DNA of 64,000 bases from Tulasnella sp. 424 (lineage: Eukaryota > Basidiomycota > Agaricomycetes > Cantharellales > Tulasnellaceae), in the NCBI GenBank assembly GCA_019633425.1, contig WSUB01000081.1:1-64000 (forward strand), read 5' to 3'. A program made the translations under genes and the position numbers. Of this stretch, positions 23,551-34,672 are shown in pieces. How positions within the stretch are numbered: position 1 is the first letter of the stretch; the number at the start of each line of letters is the position of its first letter. Under the pieces are notes generated by a model. That model ran no database searches, was not told the origin of the DNA, and saw only the letters and a program-made list of their open reading frames with translations.

Positions 23551-24103
23551 TTCTGGCGATTACTTGATCAATTGAGCCTTTGTGTCGAAATCATTTAGTG
23601 CGAGCCGAGTCGCCGCGTGAAAGCGATCTCCAAGTCACAACATCTACTTAGTTAACCAAATCGGCCCGAAGAACAGCAGCTGTCCAGCCGGGCATTAGGA
23701 TGAACGCGCGGATTGAGCTATCCTACCAGTAAAAAGTCAGGGGTACTTTTGCTTACATTCGTCCCAGGGTATTGCAGAGGAGCCTAAGCTCATAAAAGAG
23801 CACTGTTTCAGATGCTCCCAAGTCCCAATACCTTTAGTCATCCGGAACCTCTCACCGCGTGGCTTAAAGACCCGCAGCCTGCTGCTGCCGGTCCGAGTTG
23901 ATTTAGAGGAATCGAGGAACTAATCCACCAGAGTCTCGTTCTGCACTGCCAGGAATCGCTGATTCGGATCCCGTTTTTAATGGTGGCAGAATACGGCTGC
24001 ATACCCAAGAGGTTATTTGGTAGAAAATCAACAATCCTCACGCCAAATAGAGCTCTCGACATCCAAGGCTTAACCACTTACGATAGCACTAGCCCAGTGA
24101 ACG

Positions 24104-25258
24104 ATGACCTCCAACGGTAAGATCTCTTCTTCACGGGTTGCTATTTGGTACTCAAACACTGCAAGAAACAGTTATATTTCGTGGAGCCAGTTCCGAGGAG
24201 TGTCAAAACTTCCTTGCCGTCGTTCATCAGAAAGCGCTTGAAGAAGCCAAGTACCTTGATGACAAATGGATTACTTTCTACGCCGAGTCTCTGCTGCGAG
24301 ACGATGCCCTAGTGTTCTACGAGAGTCTCGATACTAAGACCAAGGCCAGCTGGGCCGCGGTTCGAACGGCGTTCGTGGATCGATACGTTCGGAGACCGGA
24401 TGGCACCCTCTACCCAAGGTATGACTGAACTTGATATGTAGATCTTAGAAGCTTTGAGACACCAAGATTCTACAGTGCTTCCACTCCAAACCCTGCTGCA
24501 GCTCCCCCTAATACTGCCCCGCCTTCAATTGGTTATCAGAAAGGACGGATTGCAGTACTCAGAGACAACCGAGAAAAGCTCTATCTTTCCTCTCAACTAG
24601 GATCACAAGACGATGGTCTCAAAATATGCGAATCATCTACCGATGCCCAAATCGTTTCTTTCACTGCGTCTGGGACCGATCCATTCGATGTATATGCCGG
24701 AGTGGGTATTTCCTTCGCTGATGACGCGTTGGCTTCCACTTAACTCCCTAATCCCATTATATCCCAAGGAGAACACTTCCGACGACATACTAAGTGTTCT
24801 ATGGCCAAGTCTTGAAGGGGACCTCTGGCTAGATGACACGAACTTGTAGGTTTAAACTTTATGGGCACGTTCTTACGGCGAGCTCGGCTAAACTCAAGTA
24901 CCAGCATCGCGTGCGTCATTCCTTCAGGCAAAAAGGAATCGGGAGCAGCTCAGTCCAAGGTGTGGGGGCTGTCGAATGGCAATTTACTTGTTGTCCAATT
25001 CAGCCATTCGGGAGGACGTCAGTAATGGGCTTATCTTATATCATTACTCCCATTAACCAGTTACGTTTCGCCGTAAAGATCGCCTTCTCGAGCCAGTAGA
25101 AAATGGAAAAATACTGCATCTAGTACAGAATGCCGCCTCTCATTTCGTCGGACATAATGGAGGAGGTTATCGCAAAGCGGTAAGCTTCCGCTCTATTCCC
25201 TGTCAGGAGGCTCCAGCTGATATCCTGCGGTAAGCGGCTCGTGTTTGAGCCAATCTAG
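24104..25258 (+). CDS. Gag-like family protein, tandem copy 1
   Basis: Seven exons, 24104-24116, 24166-24418, 24476-24689, 24769-24845, 24899-25017, 25061-25179 and 25235-25258, give 272 residues. Exon 2 is the Gag capsid-like domain: IFRGASSEECQNFLAVV, a mid-domain LLRDDALVFYESL, then SWAAVRTAFVDRYV. A short Pro/Ala linker leads to GRIAVLRDNREKLYLSS and later EVW-type VWGLSNGNLLVVQF, matching the C-terminal region of the array at 46.9-63.9 kb. The last exon encodes RLVFEPI and a stop. Exon lengths 13, 253, 77 and 24 and all phases match other members. No pol genes are near. Function unknown. Confidence 0.75.
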
Positions 25259-25927
25259 AAGAGTTGCTTCTGGTTTTGAATCGCTAAGCTCTACCTTCTT
25301 GGGTGTGGATAGTTTTGAATCCCCCTAATACAAAAGATCTTGAGACTATCCTTATGATCAGCGCGTGTGCAGATATATGAAAGTCGGGCGCGTGATGGCT
25401 GGCGTGTTAATGTGAGATTTGGTGTCGAATTCACTCAGAGCGAGTCGAGTCTCCGCGTGAAATAGATCCCCGAGTTGTGACATCTGGTTACTTGACCAAT
25501 CGGCCCGGAGAACAGCAGGTGTCCAGCCGGGCATTAGGATGAACGCGCGCACTGAGCTATTCCACCAGTAAAATGTCAAGCCTACCTTTGCTTACGTCCC
25601 TCCCAGGGTATTGCAAAGGAGTCCAAGCTCATACAAAGGGCACTATTTCGACTGATACCAAGTGTCAATATCTTTTGTCATCCGGGACCTCTCACCTCGT
25701 AAATTGAAGACCTGCAGCCTGCTACTGCCTGTCCGAGTCTATTTAGAGGAATCTAGGAGCTAATCTACCAGAAAAGTACCATTTTTCACTGCCAGGAATC
25801 ACTAGTTTAGATCTCGTTTTAACTGTGGTGGAATAACAGGTGGGTGATTGGTAGAAAATCAACAGTCCTCACGCCAAATGGAGCCATCCAATGTCAACCA
25901 CATAAAAGAAGGCTGACCCAGTGAACC

Positions 25928-27069
25928 ATGGCCTCCAACGGTAACACCTCTCCTTCATGGACTGGTCTTGATACTAAATACTGCAATACACAGTTATATT
26001 CAGTGGAATCAGTTCTGAGGAATGTGAAAACTTCCTTGTTACGGTTCAACAGAAGGCGCTTGAACGGGAAAAGTACCTTGACGATAAATGGATCACTTTC
26101 TACGCGGAAACTTTGCTGCGAGGAGATGCCCTAGTGTTTTACGAGAGCCTCGATACTAAGACCAAGGCCAGTTGGGCGGCGGTTCGAACGGCGTTCGTGC
26201 ATCGATACGTTCGGAGACCGGATAGCACCCTCCATCCAAGGTATGACTAAACTTGATATGTGAATTATAGAGGATTTGAGACACCAAGCTCTTACAGTGC
26301 ATCTACTCCATACCCTGCGGCAGCTCCCCCACCTTCGATTGGGCATCAAAAAAGCCGAATTGCAGTACTCAGGGACAATCGAGCAAAACTCTATCTTTCC
26401 TCTGTACTACAATCACCATCTTACCATGGTCTCAAAATGTGCGAAACATATTCCGATGCCCAAATTGTTTCTTTCACCGCGTCGGGGAACGATCCTTTTG
26501 AACTATATGCAGGAGTGTGTATTTCCTTCGCTGATGACACGTTGGCGTCCACTCTAAGTCCCTATCCCATTCTATCCCAAGGATAACACTTCCAATGACA
26601 CACTAAGCGTTCTATGGCCAGACCTTGCAGGGGAGAGTTGGCTAGATAGTATGGACTAGTATGTTATGAGCACGTTGCTTGCTACAGGCTCAGCTAACTT
26701 CAAGTACCAGCTTCGCATGCATCACTCCTTCAGGCAAAAAGGGATCAGGAACAGCTCAGTCCAAAGTGTGGGGGTTGTCGAATGGAAACTCACTTATAGC
26801 CCAATTCAGCCATTCGGGAGGAAGTCAGTAATAAGCTTACCGCATATCATTACTCCCTATAACTAGTTGCCTTTTACCTTAAAAGACCACAATCTTGAGC
26901 CAGCAGAAAATGGAGAAACACTGCACCTAGTACAGAATGCAAACTCTTATTGCAGCACAAGTTCAGGAGCTGATTATCGCAAAGCGGTAAGCTTCCGCTC
27001 TGTTCCACGTTAGCCCAGAACCTCCGGCTGATATCTTGCGGTAAGCGGTTAGTGTTTGAGCCAATTTAA
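25928..27069 (+). CDS. Gag-like family protein, tandem copy 2
   Basis: Exons 25928-25940, 25994-26240, 26298-26514, 26582-26658, 26705-26823, 26886-26986 and 27046-27069, 265 residues. It is close to copies 1 and 3: ECENFLVTVQQKALER, LLRGDALVFYESL, then the tail RLVFEPI. Two ancestral splice sites are mutated here: the acceptor before exon 2 reads AAT instead of AAG, and the donor after exon 3 reads CTATAT instead of GTATAT. In each case a nearby AG or GT keeps the frame (6 nt later at exon 2; 15 nt later at exon 3). It could be functional with these shifted sites or be starting to decay. Confidence 0.6.
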
Positions 27070-27735
27070 AGGCTTGCTCTTTGGAATCGCCAGGCTCCTC
27101 CCGGGTGTGAATGGTTTTGAACTCCAATTATGTAAAGACTTTGAGATTATCTTTGTGACCCGTGGAAGTATATATGCATGAAGCTCGACGGAAGAGGAGA
27201 GCGCATGGTGGCTGGTGTACTAATGTGAGGTTTGGTGCCGAATGCATTCAGAGCGAGCCGAGTCGCCGCCTGAAGGAGTCGTGACATCTACTTAGTTGAC
27301 CGATCGGCCCGAAGAACAGCAGGCGTCGAGCGGGCATTAGGATCCACGCGCGCAATGAGCCATCCCACGAGTAAAAAGTTAAGGGTACCTTTACTTACGT
27401 CCCTCCCAGGGTACATATTTCAGAGGATCCTAAGTTCATAACAAGAGCACTGTTTACTTCTACCAAGTCCCAATACCTCTAGTCATCCGAGACCTCTCAT
27501 TGAAGACCTGCAGCCTGCTACTCCCCGTCTGAGTCAATTTAGAGAAATCTAGGAACTAATCCACCAGAAAAGTCCCGTTCTACAATCCCAGGATTCGCTG
27601 GTTCAGATCTCGTTTTCAATGGTGGTGAAATACGTCTACATGACGAGTGGATTATTGGGTAGAAAATCAACAGTCCTCACGCCAAATGGAGCTATCCAAG
27701 GTTAAACCACTTACAATAAGACTGCCCAGGGAGCG

Positions 27736-28875
27736 ATGGCCCCCAGCGGTAAGATCTCTCCTTCACAGATTGCTGTTTAATACTGAAATACTGCAAGAAA
27801 CAGTTATATTTAGTGGAGCCAGTTCTGAAGAGTGTGAAAACTTCCTTGCCGCCGTTCATCAGAAGGCGCTTGAAGAAGCAAAGTACGTTGACGAACAATG
27901 GATTATCTTCTACGCGGAGTCTTTGCTGCGAGGGGATGCCCTAGTGTTTTATGAGAACCTCGATTCGAAGACACAAGCAAGTTGGAAGACAGTTCGAAAG
28001 GCGTTCGTTAATCGATACGTCCGGAGCCCGGAAGGCACCCTCTATCCAAGGTATGACTCAACTTGATATGTAAATCATAGAGATTTTGAGACACCGAGAC
28101 TTTTCCAGCGCTTCTACCCCAAGCCCTGCCGCAGCTCCCCCGAACACGGCCCCGCCTTCAACCGGGTATCAGAAAGGACGGATTGCAGTGCTCAGAGACG
28201 ATCGAGCAAAGCTCTATCTTTCCTCTCAACTAGAATCACGCGACAATAGTCTCGAATTGTGCGAATCATCTTCCAATGCCCAAATCGTTTCGTTCACCGC
28301 GTCTGGGACCGATCCATTCGAAGTATATGCCGGAGTGGGTATTTCCTTCGCTGATGACGCGTTGGCTTCCACTCTAAGCCCCTAACCCCATTCTATTCCA
28401 AGGATAACACTTCCAACGACACACTGAGCGTTATATGGCCAGGTGTTGAAGGGGACGGCTGGCTAAAGAACATGAGCTAGTATGTTATGAGCACGTTGCT
28501 TACGACAGGCTCAGCTAACTTCAAATACCAGCGTCGCGTGCGTGGTTCCTTCAGGCAAAAAGAAATCAGGAGTAGCTCAGTCCGAGGTATGGGGGATCTC
28601 TAACGGTAACTCACTTATAGTACAATTCAGCCATTCGAGTGGAAGTCAGTGATGAGCCTACCGCATATCATCACTCCCACTAACTAGTTGCCTTTTACCT
28701 TAAAAGGCAGCGAGCTCAAGCCAATAGAGAATGGAGAAATACTGCATCTAGTACAGAGTGCACACTCTGGTCGCAGTGGTTTTCGCAAAGCGGTAAGCTT
28801 CCGCTCTATTCCCTGTCAGCCTAGAGCCTCCAGCTGATATCCTGCGGTAAGCGGCTCGTGTTTGAGCCAATTTAG
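27736..28875 (+). CDS. Gag-like family protein, tandem copy 3
   Basis: Exons 27736-27748, 27798-28050, 28109-28322, 28403-28479, 28532-28644, 28707-28792 and 28852-28875, 259 residues. Gag-like exon: IFSGASSEECENFLAAVH, LLRGDALVFYENL, SWKTVRKAFVNRYV. Downstream it has GRIAVLRDDRAKLYLSSQL and VWGISNGNSLIVQF, with the tail RLVFEPI. The acceptor before exon 5 used by copies 1 and 2 is AAA here; the CAG six bases later keeps frame. The exon 6 acceptor is AAAAG, as in copy 2. Confidence 0.7.
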
Positions 28876-29074
28876 AAGAGTTGCTCCTTGTTTGGAATCG
28901 CCAGGCTCCATGTTCTTGGGTGTGGATTGTTTTGAATTACCTTTATGTTCAGACGGTCAGAGGAGCGCGTGGGTGGTGGCTGGTGTGGGAAATGTCGCGT
29001 GCTCGCGGTCGTAATTTGGACCACTTGACATCTTGCACCTCGCATTGCACCTCCCAAAAAGAGAAGAAGACTCG

Positions 29075-32000
29075 ATGGTGACTCTTCTCATCAAGAGATT
29101 CGTGCCATCGATCTCATCGCCATCGTCCGCTCATTCCCTCTCATCTCGCATCACCCCTCTCCGCGTTGGAGCCTTCGCTGCTGCCTCCATCGTCCTCAGC
29201 GTATCCTACTCCGCTCACCTCACCTTGCCCCGGCGACTTTTCTCAACATCGCACGTCTCATTCCCAACAATGGCTACAGTAAACCTGACTCCTCCCCAAG
29301 AACCCCTCGCCTGGAAGCACACTCCAGAGCAGATCCGCGACAAGACCAACGAGCTCATTCGAGACGGCCGCAAGTTCCTCGACACCATCGCAGCCTTGCC
29401 CGAGGATAAGTGCTCGTTCGACACCGTGTTCAAGGCGCTCGCACTTCATGAGGCCGAGTTCGACACCCTCTCCGAGCCTCTGTCGTTCTATCAGAACGTC
29501 TCCCCAGACTCGAAGCTCCGCGATGCATCCAACGAGGCGGAGAAGCTATTGAGGGACTTTGGCATCGAGTCCAGTATGCGGCTGGACGTATTCCAAGCGC
29601 TCAAGCGAGCAGACAAGAACATCCGCGCTCAAGGAGTCGGTCTTACTTCTGAGGAAGCTCGTCTAGTGGAAAAGATGCTCTTGGACGGCAAACGCGCTGG
29701 TCTTGATCTCTCGGACACGGAAAGGGAGAAGTTACTTGAGGTATGAACGGCTTTATCATGTCGTCACGCATTCAGCTCATTCCAAACAACTCTTCTAGAC
29801 TAAGAAGAAGCTTTCGGAAACCTGCCTCGAATTCAGCAAGAACTTCAACGAGGAAAAGGTTCGGTCGTCGTACTCGTTTCGCACCATCCGCTTAGCTGAC
29901 TCGATGTCCATATAACAGGGAACTATCTCCTTCACAAAAGAAGAACTGAAAGGCGTCCCCGAGGATGTCATTTCTCAGTATTCCAGGAGCACCAGCGTCG
30001 GCGGACAACCTGACAAGTATGCAGTCACCTTCAAGACACCTGACATCTTTCCCATAGTGATTATCCTTTATTTGATTACTCGATGTCGCAACTAATACTT
30101 TCCTATTCCATCCTTTAGTTCAAATCCGCACAAAATCCACTTACCCGTCAGCGCGCAAGCGAGGCGTACGAAAACCGCCTCACGCAGAATGTCCCGCTAC
30201 TCAGAAGAGCGATCGATTTACGATGGGAAATTGCCAGGATGCTGGGATATGAGACATGGGCGGACTATATCGTGGAGGTCAAAATGATCAAGACCAGCCC
30301 GAACGTCATGCAGGTCAGAATAATCGAGACCCTTTCAGTCAGTCTACGCCGTCGGTTCTCACACCTCTTGCCGTAGTTCTTGGATAACCTCGTCAAGAAG
30401 ATGAAGGTCATCGGCGAAAAGGACCGTGTCGCACTGTTGAAGCTGAAGGCCGAAGAGCTTGGCGACAAGAGCGATGGGAGTGAGTGAACGACGCTCCGAC
30501 TATCTACAACGGTGACTCATAAGTCCCTCGTGCCCATATTCAAGAGTTCTACATTTGGGACTATAGGTATTACGACAGGCTGTACATCGAAAAGGTAATG
30601 CCTTCATGCTAGGGTGGTCGGATGCTCAAGAATGCTCACTGTTGTTCTATCTCCGATGCCAGACCCTCGACTTGGACGAAGCGAAAATCAAAGAATACTT
30701 CCCTGTTGATGTCGTCGTTCCCGCCATCCTCAAAATCTATCAGGACCTGCTAGGAGTTGTGTTCGTCGAAATCACGAAGGATGTAGATAGGTGGCACGAA
30801 GGTCATTCAGTTCCTCCTCCAATCCTCCGAGCAATAGCTAATCTCCAGAGCAGATGTTCAAGTCTTCCAGGTTTGGAACAAGGATCCGCAGAGCCCCAGT
30901 GACTTCTTGGGCTACACCTATCTCGACCTCTTCCCTCGAGGTATGGATGGATGTTGTGGCCAGCGAAGTGTGCGGCGCAAAAGATGACACTTTTCCATTC
31001 CGTTTTCAGAATCCAAGTACGGTCACGCTGCAGTATGGCCACTGATCAGTGGGTTCACCAAGAAGGACGGAACAAGGAACTACCCTGTTACCGCCATGGT
31101 CGCCAACCTTGCCAAACCTGGTTCGTGCCTATTCGTGCCGTGCTTTGACCGTTTCCTTTTGGCTGACGTCGTTCGCATCAAGTGCCCGGAAAAACTGCAA
31201 CTATGCGCCACGACGATGTTGTCACCTTCTTCCACGAAATGGGTCACGTCTTCCATGGACTTTTGAGCCATGTCACGTTCAACCGCTTCCACGGCACGAG
31301 GTACGGTGTACCGACCATGAGGTCCACTAGAAGGCTGCTTTCTTAACGCGTACAACTTGCCCTTTAACAGCGTTGCGAGGGACTTTGTCGAAGCTCCATC
31401 CCAAATGTTGGAGAACTGGTGAGTGATCATCTCGACCATTGACAGTGTAATGCGGATTGGCTTACGATTGCTGTCACCCCATATGTAGGTGCTGGGAGCC
31501 GGAAGTTCTCAAGTTGATGTCTAAACACGTCGAGACAGGCGAAATACTCAGTGACGATTTGATTGACAAGCTGATCAAGAGGTTCGTCTTTGGCGAGCGT
31601 GCGTGAATCGTGGACAGGCTCATGAACTTTTTCTCACTCTAGCCGATATGTCAACGCCGGATTGTATTTCTTGCGTCAACTATTCTTTGGCAAATTTGAC
31701 ATGGAGTTGCATACTAAACTAGGTATGACAGTTGACTCTCGGGAAAGTTCCCTACGTTCTTATATTCCGCTTCACAGTCGACAAGGATTACAATGAGCTC
31801 TGGTCCGACATGCGCGAGACCATCTCGCTGGTGAAGAGCGGTCAAGAACATACCGCGGGTCCTGGAACATTTGCCCACATCACGTACGTCCTCTCGAATT
31901 TACAGTGACACCGGTCTAACACGGCATTTTTTCTTTCAACAACAGGGGCGGATACGATGCCGGATACTACGGCTACATGTACTCGCTCGTGTTCTCTGCC

Positions 32001-32268
32001 GACATGTACAAGACTGTCTTTGCCAGCAATCCTCTTTCTCCAGACTCTGGCAAGAAGTATAGGGACAGTATCCTGAAGCCTGGTGGAAGCCGCGACGAAA
32101 TGGATTCGCTCAAGGTGTGTTAACATTTTTTGACTACCAAAACCGAGTTCCCCTGTTGATCGACTCTTCTCGCTATGCGAAACGTAGGAGTTCCTCGGAC
32201 GTGAACCAAATCCAGAAGCCTTCTTAGAGTCTCTGGAGGCGAAACAGTTCAAGTCACCTAGCGCGTAG
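29075..32268 (+). CDS. M3-family oligopeptidase (thimet/saccharolysin type)
   Basis: Sixteen exons with consistent phases give 754 residues (first 29075-29740, last 32188-32268). The zinc motif HEMGH is in exon 10 (31183-31300) within DDVVTFFHEMGHVFHGLLSH. The third ligand is the Glu of RDFVEAPSQMLENW in exons 11-12. The substrate-binding GGYDAGYYGYMYS is in exon 15. These identify the M3 family, which cleaves short peptides in cytosol and, in several members, mitochondria. The first about 65 residues are Ser/Arg/Leu-rich without acids and look like a mitochondrial presequence. A second in-frame Met (MATVNL, 29270) begins the conserved region, so two products may arise. Length is close to the yeast enzyme plus this extension. 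Confidence 0.93.
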
Positions 32269-32616
32269 TTGCATGTGTTGGACTGTCCTTTACGGTGCTA
32301 CTAGACCTTGCTTTCGAACTATGGATATACGTGACAATTCGTTTGATCGGAACTCGGTATTATGTCCCAAAATGCATACTGGTTGATCAGGGGAATTGCT
32401 AGAATGCAGAATTATGGAGCCGACCCAGTGTTCGTCAAGCAACCATTCAGTTTGAAAATAAATACAGGTAGGCTTATATTCCAGCTAGTAGTACACGACA
32501 TGGCATGCTTTGTGTTCCAAGAGTTTAGAAAAGGCTACTAGTATGGAAAGAAGTCCAGAATATGTTAGTCATCCATAGCGGCGTCGACCAAAAGATGTGG
32601 GCATAATCACCCGGGC

Positions 32617-33252
32617 TCAGTCGTCAAAATCCACCGGTTCGTCAAGTCCCATCACGGCTGCCAGGCCCCGCTTGACCGAATCCGTGGCCGCGGCCGCTGC
32701 GGTACCTGCGGGCGTTTCTCCATCAGCCAGGACGCTAACTGCCATTCCGGATGCTGTGGGGTTGGCTTCAGCGATCGAGCTGATGCTCGCCGTGGGGATG
32801 AGAGGCCGAATAGCGGAAGCGAGGTCTTTAGGATGGATGCCCAAATCGTACGCCAAGTCCCTCAATCTATCCTCCAGTCCCACATCTCCATTTCCGTTCC
32901 TGGAGTTGGTGTATCCCTTCGCAGCTCCGGCCATTGCCTCTCCGGCTTTTATTGGATCCGGTAGTGGCTCGCTTGGGTGGCGTCCGAGGAGAAGGTTGAC
33001 CCAACCGCCAGCCTGAGCCTTCCATTGGGTGAGCCTCCAGGTGTAGAACAAGGCGAGGATGAAAACTCCGAGAGTGAGGTAGTTGATGAATTTGCGGTAC
33101 GAGGTGTTCCAGAATGGAGGTTGGACGTCCTGACGAGTCGCTTTTCCCAGCCGCTTTGGTGGGAGGTTTTCGCTAGCGGTGCCAGCGTCTAGTTTGAGGT
33201 TTGACTTGCGTTGGCGAGTAGAGGGACGGCTTTCTTGAGCTGACAAGGACAT
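32617..33252 (-). CDS. Single-span membrane protein, paralogue of 17989-18366
   Basis: Single exon, 211 residues, ATG at 33250-33252. A basic N-terminus (RQRKSNLK, KRLGKATRQ) precedes DVQPPFWNTSYRKFINYL. One hydrophobic span follows (about 60-75, LGVFILALFYTW), then RLTQWKAQAGGWVNLLLGR and a Gly/Ala-rich C-terminal region with a helix DRLRDLAYDLGIHPKDLA. The PPF...span...W...NLLLG core is shared with the two copies at 12.8 and 18.0 kb, so this is the longest member of a small local family. Role unknown. Confidence 0.8.
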   Translation of the reverse strand: MSLSAQESRPSTRQRKSNLKLDAGTASENLPPKRLGKATRQDVQPPFWNTSYRKFINYLTLGVFILALFYTWRLTQWKAQAGGWVNLLLGRHPSEPLPDPIKAGEAMAGAAKGYTNSRNGNGDVGLEDRLRDLAYDLGIHPKDLASAIRPLIPTASISSIAEANPTASGMAVSVLADGETPAGTAAAAATDSVKRGLAAVMGLDEPVDFDD

Positions 33253-33883
33253 TTTTGACTGGTGATGGAGGGGAGAGAGAGGGAGCTGCTTGGGTTTTAT
33301 GTGTGTTCTGTTGGATGGTGACGTCAGTTCCCAAAAGTGGTGTCATCCACCACTCACGTGATACGCTCGGTGTTTTGTCCGATGACAGCATTCACTCCAT
33401 CGAATTTCATTCAGCGCCAAGTGTTTGCAGCCATCTATATTCCCTAATGACGATGATTCCGCGCCCTATCCGTATCCGAGACTAACCTTGATTCCTTCTC
33501 ACCCCCGCATCCATCCGTTACGTCCGTGTCGTGGGGGACTCCCACTGAATATTCCTGTACTCTGGATAGGAAGGTTTCCGAAAATGCCCGATGAATGAAA
33601 ATACACTCTTCAAGCATGTTAAAGTCTAAATGACAACGCGGTGTCTTGATCAGCCCTATCGCCGCAAAAGTCAACTGCTGAAGCGAGGGGCTAGCCGCAC
33701 TCAACTGCGATCGACTATTGGACGCTCGCTTCACCAACTTCGCTTGGACCTCCCAAAGACGCCTTTCTAGTCACTACATAAAGGGGCGTACTGCATGCTC
33801 CTACCCTACAACTCGCTCATCATCTGCATCTACATTCAGACTCAAAAATCCTTCCTCATCTCTTACCTTTACTGCCTTCACCA

Positions 33884-34036
33884 ATGACGCCGCCTTCGCG
33901 AACCGACACGCAAATCAAAACCTCTGACGATGAGGCGCTCGAGTCCCTCTTACTTGGTACGTTGCATTGATCTGCTTTCAGAACAAGTTCAAAGAAACGG
34001 AAACTGACATAACGCGTCGTGGTCGCAGCAATCTAG
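33884..34036 (+). CDS. Possible 26-residue microprotein
   Basis: An ATG (33884-33886) lies in a leader that looks like a fungal promoter and 5' UTR: CTACATAAAGG about 110 bp upstream, then CT-rich sequence with CATC repeats. The exon reads MTPPSRTDTQIKTSDDEALE and ends at 33956 with a GTACGT donor. Joining to the CGCAG acceptor at 34028 gives two more residues and a stop; an alternative acceptor gives a tail of similar length. No homologue is recognised. Confidence 0.3.
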
Positions 34037-34672
34037 AGGCGCCTTTCGCGCCGAAGGGAGACAAATGGTCCTCCTTCGATATAGGATCCCCCAGCACCGA
34101 CGATACCTACCTCCACTCGGTGCCATGACACATGACATTAAACACGTATAATCTAGGATATGATTTGGAATAAATTCTTGTAACTCCCCGACCCCCCAGG
34201 CACCGTAACTAGAGTCCCAATTGAGAAATGCAGACCAAACATGGCTCTTACACCTCGCAAGACATAAATTGGCCACCGAAATTCTCGACAATAATTGGTA
34301 CCGTAGATGGGAGTGCACGAAAGGCAACACAGGATCGTCATCTCCATCCGACATAAGGAAGTGGACGGACGCCTGAGACGGCCCGCGTGATTTGAATCGT
34401 CTATCTGCGTGTAAACAGTCTGTGGCGGTCCTTCACGTTCAAGTAATGTCTGCCATGTTAAGTCCTCTTTTCAGCTACGTACTCGCAAACTGGCAGTGCC
34501 ATGCATTTGATTTAATCGGGAATGATAACACGTGACGTGGGCGATGTTCCGACTTGACTCCACCAGAGTCTTCAGAGGTTTCCAACTGGCCCATCGTGCC
34601 AAGTCACGCACAGTCACAGTTCAAACAAACCACCACCCACTCACCCTTCATCCTCCATCCATCACCTCCTCA
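34037..34672. other. Intergenic upstream of the LRR gene
   Basis: No gene recognised. The last part (about 34600-34672) is A/C-rich with repeated CACC and CATCC, typical of a fungal 5' leader for the gene starting at 34673. Confidence 0.45.

Larger units (their letters stand above)
23560..28875 (+). repeat. Tandem triplication of a gene plus its 5' flank
   Basis: Three similar units of about 1.8 kb follow one another: the start codons lie at 24104, 25928 and 27736, i.e. 1824 and 1808 bp apart. The 5' flanks are also repeated. For example, a block around GGGCATTAGGAT occurs near 23690, 25530 and 27335, and GAAAATCAACA(A/G)TCCTCACG occurs in all three. Each unit carries one Gag-like gene, described separately. 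Confidence 0.9.

Noticed and set aside
25500..25570. tRNA or tRNA-derived SINE (sequence like TAGCTCAGTGCGCG on the minus strand)
   Set aside because: There is a partial A-box-like match but no B box or cloverleaf. It is simply part of the triplicated 5' flank.
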